A stretch of DNA of 64,000 bases, from NCBI RefSeq assembly GCF_949987515.2, contig NC_082701.1, positions 41,061,755 to 41,125,754 of the forward strand, read 5' to 3'. Position 1 is the stretch's first letter, and each line of letters begins with the position of its first letter. The stretch is from Delphinus delphis (taxonomy: Eukaryota; Chordata; Mammalia; Artiodactyla; Delphinidae). A program made the translations under genes and the position numbers. The notes under the pieces were generated by a model that saw only the letters and a list, made by a program, of their open reading frames with translations, had not been told where the DNA came from and ran no database searches. Below, piece after piece: positions 55,710-64,000 of the stretch.

Positions 55710-56945
55710 CTTCCTTTAGATGGTTAAAAATGATCAGGAAGAAGCTGGAATGGGTAGAGGGGATTTTTTATACTATTCACTATTCTCTTTACTTTTGCTT
55801 ATGTTTGAAATTTTCCGTTTAACAAAAAAAAAAAAAAAAGCCCTAGGAGAGCATTTGATTGTCACAGCAGGGGGTCCTGTTTTTATATTCACCTCTTCAA
55901 AGAAGATTTGTTTAATTATTCCCAAAGGGATCTTTCCTCTACTTTGAATTTCCTCAACATTACACACAGTCCATTCCACACATAATTGCTAATGGTGAAG
56001 GAAGATTGGGGTTTGGTGTTTTTTTTCGCCTTCTGTCTACCAGCCAGAATGCAGGCCTTCCTGCATATGAAGCTCCAGATTCTTCCAGGAGGTGGCCTCA
56101 GGTCTCTTTTCCAGCCACGTCTCCCAATCTCCTGCCCACATGGTACCGTCACAGCCAGGATATCCCTAACTTCATTCACCCACAGACCGCCTTCAGAGCT
56201 TTCGCTATCACTAAATACCACGACACCACCGTTTACTAAAGATTTTCCTTTGAGCTGACTCATTTTGTTTACTTCAGTATATTTTTCAGAGAAAACCGTA
56301 TCATGATTATGGATGGAAAATCAGCACTCTTATCTATGAAATCAGGGTTTGATGTGCTAGTTACATTTATTCAGACAGTCATTATAAAATGCATAGTTAT
56401 TTTAAAAACAGAATGTCCATCAGTGTACAATTTAAAATCTCAATTTAGACCCAGATTCAGGAAACACTAGCCCCAGCTGGTCTCCGGGGATCCACCCAGC
56501 TTAGTATCTCTGCCCAGAATGCCGGAGTGTATGATTGTGGAAGGTGTGTGTGTGGGCACGTGTGTGTCTCCCGCAGTGGCACACGGCCATCTGACCACTG
56601 CAGCAGACGCATCTTGTTCTCATGCCCTCTGCCCTGTGCTCCAGGGAGCTGGGCTGGAAGGTGGTTTATGTGGGAGCCCAGTAGACAGTCCTGCATTCAC
56701 TTCCGGACCTGGCCCCCTTGCTCTCTGCCTACGGTCCTTTCAAGGCAACCCCCCCCCACCAAAAGCAAGCCTTAACCGCCCCTGACAATGGAGTAAGACT
56801 GAGAAAGGATAGGTCTTAGCTAGAAAATAGATGTTTTATGGAGGCCATTATATGCTAAAGTGGAATTTGTAAATTGGGAGCTCCCAGAGGTCTCAGGGTT
56901 ACCCTCATGAATGTCAAGGATTTAACGCTCTCTTGTTTATCAGGA
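55710..56945. other. Unassigned intronic sequence
   Basis: No exon recognised. A 16-17 A run is at about 55823-55839 and TG-rich sequence at about 56540-56575. Confidence 0.35.
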
Positions 56946-56949
56946 GGCA

Positions 56950-57165
56950 GCATGATGTGCTAGGATGGACTTGGCTTCGGAACCACACAGCTTGGCTTTA
57001 AATCCAATTTAAGTCGTCTTGAGAAGTTACCGAAGTCCTCTGAGCCGCATTTTCTTTACCTGCAAAATGGGAGTCATAAAACCTCCTTGACCAGAGTTGC
57101 ACTGAAGATTAACTAGGAAAGCAGAGCCAGGTGGTAGGTACAGCACAGGCGGCTGTGATTTCTCG
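56950..57165 (+). repeat. MIR SINE relic
   Basis: 'acttggcttcggaaccacac', 'tcttgagaagttaccgaagt', 'cctctgagccgcattttctt', 'gcactgaagattaactagga'. Confidence 0.75.
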
Positions 57166-58020
57166 GAATTCCTGAAAGATCATGAAAGCCTTTCTGATTC
57201 CTTGAAGAAAGAATAAATTCCATTTTGTATAGGTTCCGAGTTAAAGAGGAGAATATTTATTATTGTATTTCAATATTTCGAGATTGGGTTTTTCATTTAT
57301 AAATGGCAACTCTCAACTAGGATATTGATTTAACGGACTGCTCCATGATTACCTGATGGCGTAGTGAGGGCAGTCCAGTGTGTTGCCTTAGATTTGCCAG
57401 ACGTGTCCAGTGGCTCAACTGGGCCTCCCCAGCTTGGTTGCGAAGCCCAGGAGAACGGCGAGTGTGCTTCCTGGCATCAGCAGAATCTATGTGCATGTTG
57501 GATTCACAGAGCAGCTGTCCTGGATTGAATCTCATGGGATTAGTTCAGAGGATCGCTAGGGTCTTCCAGAATGTCTGATAAATACAGGCGTCTTTCCTGC
57601 CCATGTTTGGGAACATCTGAAAAAAGAAAAGAAAAGAGTATACGAGAGAGAGGCCAAAATGGTACCTTTATGACCCATAAGATTTAGATGGGGAATGGTT
57701 GATATCTGCGGGAAAATGACTTCCTGCACAAACGCCGAACGCTAGAATTACGTGGACTCACCCCACAGCCAGGCAGCAAGGACTGGACTGGCCTCCCCGT
57801 GTAGTGAGGAGAGGGGCCCGAGGTGGGCTTGAGGAAAGCTGAATATGGCATGAACGAAGCTCCTGCCATGTGAAGGAAACAGAGGAGAAGAAGCGTCCCC
57901 CTGACTAGGGACAATGTGGTTTGTTTGCTTGTATTTCCTGATTCTACCTCCATCGAAGATCTGACGTCCTTTAAGTCTTATTAACTAAGGGCCCATGCCC
58001 AGTTAACCCTTGCCATGCGT
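57166..58020. other. Unassigned intronic sequence
   Basis: No exon. 57170-57320 is AT-rich and repeat-poor; the rest is ordinary. Confidence 0.35.
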
Positions 58021-58029
58021 CCAACAGGT

Positions 58030-58265
58030 GATGCTAGAGACAAACAGTGTGGCTTCGGTATGGAGAGCTTGGGATGAGGGCAACTGGATTTCAGTACAGC
58101 TCAGCCACTTTAGCTGTACAACCTTGAACCGCTCTCTCGGGCTACCCGAGCTTCAGTCTCCTGGTCTCTAAAAGATCTATGATTTCTCTGTCGCAGGGTT
58201 GGTCTGAGTGATAAGAAAGATAACCAGGTGGCTTCTTAGTAGTACAGAGTAGGCGCTCCGCAATG
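58030..58265 (+). repeat. MIR SINE relic
   Basis: 'agctgtacaaccttgaaccg', 'gtctcctggtctctaaaaga', 'cgcagggttggtctgagtga', 'agtacagagtaggcgctccg'. Confidence 0.7.
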
Positions 58266-59059
58266 GTAAAGTCAGCAGAAGAGCTAAACATCCCGGATTC
58301 TGGTCTGCCAAAAGTTCTCAACGCTTCTTTTTCTCGAGAGGGCTGGCCATAAAGAAGATAAAGAACGTAGCCCTAGAGCATCTTGATTTATGGAAGGAGG
58401 ATGCTTGGAGGGAGAGGAGCAAGAAACACCAGCAGGGCAAGGACCCTACAGGAATGGGAGGCGGGAGACCCCTCCCACCTTCTCTGGTGCTGCAGCGTCT
58501 TCTTGCCCCACTGCCTGGGGGCCAACAGCCCTGGCTCCACGAGCAGAGCGGGTGGGGAATCTAATGAAATGGAAACTGTCATCCAAACAGAGAACTCCAG
58601 GCCTGAGCTGCACAGTGCCTGGCTGGGCCCCAGGAGATGAGGCCAGTATTTGCTTCCTGGCCAGTTGCCTAGCACCCGACATCTCCCGTCTCCCTGGCTG
58701 CGAGAAGCGTTTCTCTCTCCATGCTCAACACAGGGTGGTCAGTCAAGTGACCTGGATCTGGAAGAGGAACACCAGGGATGGCAGGCCTGAAGGAGATCCT
58801 CAAGAATGATCTGGGGCCCAAAGTGAGGTCTACAGGGGCCCAAGCTTGATGTGTGAAGCTGCTTGGGCCTGAGACCTCTATCTTGGGAAGGACGTAGGGG
58901 AGAAAGTGTTTTCCGGAACAGTATTTGTACTCCACCAAGACAATCTGTGGCTTCTCCCATTTTGCAGACCCCAAGTCAGGGCAGGGATGGAACCAGCACC
59001 CATAGGCCCGAAGCATCCAGAGCGACCATCTAAGGAAAGGTGTGCCCATTTGGAAAGCT

Positions 59060-59330
59060 TTTTGGTTTCCGTTTCATAAACTCATCCAACAAGCCTTTTC
59101 TCTGCACCTATCGTGTGCCAGGTCCAGATCTGCTGCTTATCCTACAGGCTGGTAGCATAGGTAAGCAAATTAACAGGCAGGTATGGAACAGACTGGGAAC
59201 TGCTATCCTGGGGGAGCACTGATGAGAGATACCTGACTTAGTCTGGAAGGCAGGGTGGGCTTCCTGGAGGAAGGATCACTTAAGGACAATCACATGCCCA
59301 CACCTAGCTGCTAGAGAGAAGAGAGCTTAT
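59060..59330 (-). repeat. L2 LINE 3' end relic
   Basis: 'ctgcacctatcgtgtgccag', 'gtctggaaggcagggtgggc', 'ttcctggaggaaggatcact'. Confidence 0.7.
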
Positions 59331-59479
59331 GGAGAAGGAAGCGCAGTGCTGACCGCGGTGAATACCAAACACTGCCCAGCACTCACATTTATGATGGTTT
59401 ACAAATGTCTCTGCATCTGTGACCCCAGGTGTCAGCAAACTCTTTTTTAAACGTATAATCATTTGGTTTTTTAGAGGGG

Positions 59480-60110
59480 AGGACGGTAATACTTACTGAG
59501 CACCTACTGTGTGCCATGGCAGACACAATTATAATGTACCATCTTAAGATAATGTATTCATTCATTCGACAAATATTTATTGAACACTTACTATGAGCCA
59601 GGCAGTGTTCTAGGCAGTAGACTGAACAGCCGTGAGCAGAACAGACAAAAATCCCCACCCTACAGAACTTTCACTCAAGCTATCGTGGATATAAGGGATA
59701 AACAAAGATATACGTGAAACACCTGGAATATCGAGTGGCATCAGTGCTATGGAGAACACCAAAGCAGAGAGGGAAGCAGGGGTTGCCGGGGTCGGGGTTA
59801 CAATTTTAATTAGGGTGTTCAGGAAAGGCCTCACATTTGAGCAAAGATGTGAAAAAAGGGGATCGGTGTACCTTGTGGCTATCTAGGGGAAGAATACTCC
59901 CCCACAGAGGAAACAGCACATGCAAAGGTTCTGAGGCAGGCATGGGCCTCCTGTGTTTAGCAAGAGCGGGGAGGCATGCAGGACAGAAAGGAGGTGAGGT
60001 CAGATCTCAGGGAGAGGGCAGGCAGGCCACTGTACACATGCGGCTTTGCTAGGAGTGAAATGGGGAAAAGATGGCAAGTTTGAGCAGAGCACTCGTGGGT
60101 CACATGCGAT
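59480..60110 (-). repeat. L2 LINE relic
   Basis: 'catttgagcaaagatgtgaa', 'agcacatgcaaaggttctga', 'tttattgaacacttactatg', 'agccaggcagtgttctaggc' match reverse-strand L2 from ORF2 end to tail. A second tail-like piece precedes it at 59490. Confidence 0.85.
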
Positions 60111-60539
60111 GGCTCTGGCGGCAGGAGGAGCCTGGAGGGAGGCAATGGAGGAAGCAAGGAGGCCGAGGTGGAGGCAGCTCCCTGCAGCCAAAGCCTCAGC
60201 CTCACCTTGGGTCATGCTGCCGGCCTCCAGGCAGAGTCCCCAGTGCCTCCCCCTCTCTCAGGATGAGTGAGTCAAAGGAGCAGCCTCGAGTCCAAAAACC
60301 TGCCAGTGTCGGGAGGCAGCTTCCAGGAGAGGCGGCATCAGGGGTTCTCCAGCTTGGCCTCTTCAGTTGCAGCGGCACGGTTCTTCACCACCAAACCAGC
60401 CAGCACGTGGCTTCAGGCCCTGGTGGCAGTAGAATCAGGTGGAGGAACGGAGCTTTCAACAAACACAAAAACAAAACCTGTGACCAGGAAAACACCAGCC
60501 GCCTTTACTGTCGTGCTCAGCAGCTCCGGCTCCGAACGA

Positions 60540-60705
60540 CACAGGCCTACTGGGTTGGAATCCTAATGACTTACACTTTCTGTGCTCCAGTTTCCTCATT
60601 TGTGAAATGAGATAATAATAGCTCCCCGGGATGTGATGAGGATTAAATGAGATAACGGACGAGAAGCTCTTGACGCAGCCCACGGCACAGGGAAAGTGCT
60701 CACTG
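60540..60705 (+). repeat. MIR SINE relic
   Basis: 'gtgctccagtttcctcattt', 'gtgaaatgagataataatag', 'gtgatgaggattaaatgaga'. Confidence 0.75.
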
Positions 60706-60799
60706 GTGGGTAGGAGAAGTAGCGGTGACTTTGCATGGAGGAGACGGAGACTGGGACCCTCAGAGAGGGCGGACTTACCCCAGGGCACATAGGTCAGCC

Positions 60800-60985
60800 T
60801 TAGTGGCATGAGATTAACAGTGAAATACCCACTGTGTACCAGGTGCATGCCTCATTGAATCCTTCCTCAGCCCCGCCAGGGAGATACAAATGCATTTATT
60901 TTACAGCTGTGAAAGCCAAGCCCCAGAGCGGTCAAAGAAGGAGCTCAGGGTCCAGCATCTACTAAGTGGCAATGTCAAGTCTACC
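60800..60985 (+). repeat. Ancient mammalian-wide repeat (MIR/L2 type)
   Basis: 'actgtgtaccaggtgcatgc', 'attttacagctgtgaaagcc'. Confidence 0.45.
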
Positions 60986-61238
60986 TAATTCCAGAGCCCA
61001 ACCGCTTCCGAAGATGCCTCCCTGCACTGTACCCTGCTGTGGCCCCAACCGTGTGCCACCCCAGGCCCAGCCCTGGGTAGGGTTTGGCTTCCCCTGACAC
61101 GCCTCACCAGCTGCCACCTGGCATGTTGGGGGAAAGCCACCCATAACTTTGTCTGGGTCTGATGGTACTCTGCTGCCCACCCAGATGACAGACTTCTCGG
61201 TAGCACCATCTTTGGTGTGAATTCTGTGTCCTGTACCA

Positions 61239-61706
61239 CAGTCTGTGTTCATTTCCTAGGGCTGCGATAACAAATTATCACAAGCTGTGTGGTTTAAAAT
61301 GACAGAAACTCATTCTTTCCCATTTGGTGCCAGAAGTCCAAAGTCAAGGTGTTGGCAGGGTCATGGTCCCTGTGAAGCTCTAGGAAAGACCTTTTCCTTG
61401 CCTAGTCCAGCTTCTTGTGGCCCTGGGTGTTCCTCGACTTGCACGAGGCAACGTGACTCCCGTCTCTGCCGCCATTTTCATGTGACCTTCTTATCTCTGT
61501 GTCTCTCCATGTTCAAGTCTTCCTCTCTTTGCTCTGATAAAGACACCAGTCATTGGATTTAGGACCCACTCTAAATCCTGGCTGATTTCATCTCAAAATC
61601 CTTAACTAATTAACATCTACAAAGACCCTATTTCCAAAGAAGGTTACATTCTGACGTTCCAGGTGGAAACGAATTTTAAGGGGACACTATTCAACCCAGT
61701 ACAGTC
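61239..61706 (-). mobile_element. MaLR-type solo LTR, reverse orientation
   Basis: 'catttcctagggctgcgata', 'acaaattatcacaagctgtg', 'gaccttcttatctctgtgtc', 'accctatttccaaagaaggt', 'ggggacactattcaaccca' follow an MLT1-like LTR read backwards. CAGTC flanks both sides (61239-61243 and 61702-61706), fitting a 5-bp duplication. Subfamily not assigned. Confidence 0.7.
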
Positions 61707-63440
61707 CACCTTCTGGCCCCTCCCCCCCAAAGCGCACATCCTTTCTACATGCAAAATACATTCACCCCCATCCCAATGCCCCCCAAAGTATTAACCCATT
61801 CCAGCGTCACCTCTAAGTGCAAAATCTTATCTAAATTTTATCGATTCAAGAAGTTCCAGTATCTCGTCATCTAAATCAGGTGTGGATGGGACTCTGGGTC
61901 TGATCCATCCTGGGGCAAAATGCCTCTCCATCTGTCACCAAGGAGGTCAGACAGGCTACCTGGAAGCCAAGGCTGGGCCCACACAGGGCTGGTTCCTTTC
62001 CTGAGCAGAGGTCGGTAGAAGGGGGAGCAGAGGACCCCTCCCAACCAAGTTGAAGAAGCCCAGGTGATACCTGTGCCCTAAGGGAGCTGGACTAGGGTCA
62101 CCCATCAGCTTTCCAAGCCCCTAAGCCATTCCTACCGTCACCACATATGTTTATAGAATTTGCACTTATGCCCTGACTCATTCCAAAAATGATTTGAGTT
62201 AGAAATAGAGCGGGGACTCTCAGAACTGGAAGGACCAATTCCCATCCCATGTCTCAGTCATCTCTGCCTGGCTCTGCTCTAGCTACTCTAAAAATCCGCC
62301 AGCAACAGGGAATTCCCTCCCACATCAGCCAGGGCTGCAGGGAGTCACGCCCTCATGTAGTTTCCCTGTGTTAAGACCGACTGCAGGAACCGGGAAGGAG
62401 GAAGGGAAGGAGCACGGGGCCAGCTTGGTTTTGTCCATGTATATGGTTATTCCCAGGAATTAAGACAAACACGGGTGAGCGTTGGCTGCTTGCCCTTGTG
62501 GCTCTGTTTGTCTTAACATCTCGTGCTCCGGCTGGGTCCAGCAGTGACCTTGCTTTCCAAAAACGGAGGATAGGAAGACAAGTACAGTGTAGGGGAAAGT
62601 AAATGGGACCAGAGCCACATGCCCTCAGGAGAAAGGGAAAGAAGGAAGCCAGAAAGGGCAGGAAAAGATGAGGTCACAGCTGTGTGTCTCCCCTCAGCCT
62701 GATTCCATGGGGGGGGGCACCGGAGTATAATTAGCATCACAAACTTGATCCTTCCGTGCACCCTCGAGATGGGTGATCCCAGTGTCTATGGCCGACAGAC
62801 CGGACCCGCTCAAGCTGCTCCCCTCCCACCACAGGACCCATTGCTCCAGCTCAACAAACCAGCCACAAGCCACCATGCCCTCTGTTGGCTGCAGGGGCCT
62901 GGCCAGGACAGCGAATCACAGCCTTTCCTGAGATGAAGAGAAACCTGGTAGTAAGAGCTGGTGGCCTCTTAGGCCCCCATTTTTAGTAAATTACAGGAAG
63001 GCGCTCAGCCTACCCCAAACCTCATAAAAGATGTATGGTGTAGTTGTAGAACATCCCGGGATTTCGTGAACTTCACCTTCCCTTTTCAAAGTTGCTAACT
63101 TCAAAGAAAACAGAGTTTGCTCCGTGCATTTTGGTGGTTGTAAGAAAATGCATTCCCCAGGAACGTGGTTTCTGTTTCAGCCTCACAGAAGGAGGCAAAG
63201 TGGCCATGTGGGTGCCCACATGATTGCTTCCTTGTGGGGGACAGGTTTTATCTCCCTGCAAAGCAACCGATGTAGGCTGAGAACTGCCAGCCTGTGGCCA
63301 TGATCTGCTTTCCTCTTTACGATACAGTATCCAGGGCTTGGCAGCGCTGCCCCGCTTAAGGGAAACCCATAATACAGTAGCTGAATTTGTGAGCCTGTGC
63401 ACTGGGGGTGTCCTTTAACAATCTGCTTTACCAAAAAATA
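61707..63440. other. Unassigned intronic sequence
   Basis: No exon recognised. A run of ten G follows the word 'ccatgg' at about 62706. No clear repeat family by eye. Confidence 0.35.
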
Positions 63441-63443
63441 AAA

Positions 63444-63495
63444 TGCGTGTGTGTGTTTGTGTGTGTGTGTGTGTACGCGTGCGCGCGTGTGTGTT
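63444..63495 (+). repeat. TG/CG alternating purine-pyrimidine tract
   Basis: A TG repeat runs into GTACGCGTGCGCGCGTGTGT. From about 63458 to 63494 it alternates purine and pyrimidine strictly, the composition that favours Z-DNA. Confidence 0.92.
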
Positions 63496-63669
63496 CAATT
63501 TCCAATTCAGTGACCTAAAATGCCATTTCAGTTTTCAAATTCTGGAAAGAGTTCGTGCGTGTATGATTCAGGTCAGATATAGATTTCAAACTCAGGAGAA
63601 AATAACATAACGCAGTGGCATAGTATGTGAGCTTTCTGTTTCTGAAGTGAAAATCTCTGTAGGGGAGGA

Positions 63670-64000
63670 AGAATAATTTTCCCTCTACCCTTCTGAGTTC
63701 TTAGCTGAGATCTCTATCACAAAAGACAGATGAACAAGAGAAAAACAAATAGAAGTTTATTAACATGTGTATCTCATGTTATACATGGAAGATACCCAGG
63801 AGACAATGAGTCACAGAGGTAGCTTTAGAATTTAGGAATAAATACCATCTCAAAGAGGGCAAGCGGAGGCGGGGGGAAGTGGGTGTAGACCTCTTAGGGG
63901 AGACTAAATGCTCTCGAGGAAGGATGCGCTGGTCCTTAGAAGAACAGGTGGGAGGTGTGGCGTTTGTGGTGAAGTGTGCCCGGAGTCACACTTCAAGTCT
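63670..64000. other. Possible unassigned interspersed repeat at window end
   Basis: 'gatctctatcacaaaagaca', 'atagaagtttattaacatgt' have the feel of a dispersed repeat, possibly an LTR, running out of the window. I could not assign a family and no coding sequence is seen. Confidence 0.3.

Overview
The window is mammalian nuclear DNA. It is almost certainly from a whale or dolphin, or a close cetartiodactyl relative. Two tRNA-derived SINEs (22757-22951 and 35438-35663) end in the TGGCGCAGTGG...GGGAAGCCCC head typical of the cetacean CHR-2 family. A CHR-1-type SINE lies at about 2356-2480, and several young L1 tails have the 3' sequence usual in cetartiodactyls. These calls rest on recognition, not on a database search.

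One protein-coding exon can be supported. At 11585-12295 (+) lies the isoform-specific first coding exon of ASIC2, the b form (older names ACCN1, MDEG2, BNC1). It encodes 237 residues: a basic Ala/Pro/Arg-rich cytoplasmic N-terminus, the HG gating motif, TM1 and the first part of the extracellular domain. It ends in phase 0 at a GTGAGT donor. The exon sits in a CpG island (about 10240-12460) with a TATA-like CATAAAAG at 11152. Its 5' leader carries three upstream ATGs, one per reading frame, which converge within a few bases of the main ATG. Neither the ASIC2a first exon nor the shared ASIC2 exon 2 is in the window.

Layout: 1-10240 is upstream sequence. From the human gene structure as remembered, it should lie inside the very long first intron of ASIC2a. 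It holds MIR and L2 relics, a 400-bp CAC/CAT array and a CA-rich tract. 10240-12460 is the CpG island, promoter, leader and exon. 12296-64000 is the start of the ASIC2b intron, with no further exon that I can recognise. The intron is a dense record of repeats: L2 and MIR relics, MER5A-like DNA transposons, MaLR (MLT1-type) LTRs, five L1 tails (one inverted by twin priming), the CHR SINEs, and many purine-rich, ATGG, AATG and TG simple repeats. A few AT-rich, repeat-poor islands are candidate regulatory elements.

No new gene system was found. The observations most worth checking are the three-frame uORF knot at the ASIC2b start, the twin-primed L1, an L2 reverse-transcriptase relic that still reads open for 354 codons and contains a 46-bp triplication, a perfect 13-bp hairpin grown out of a MIR, and a cluster of SOX-like motifs.
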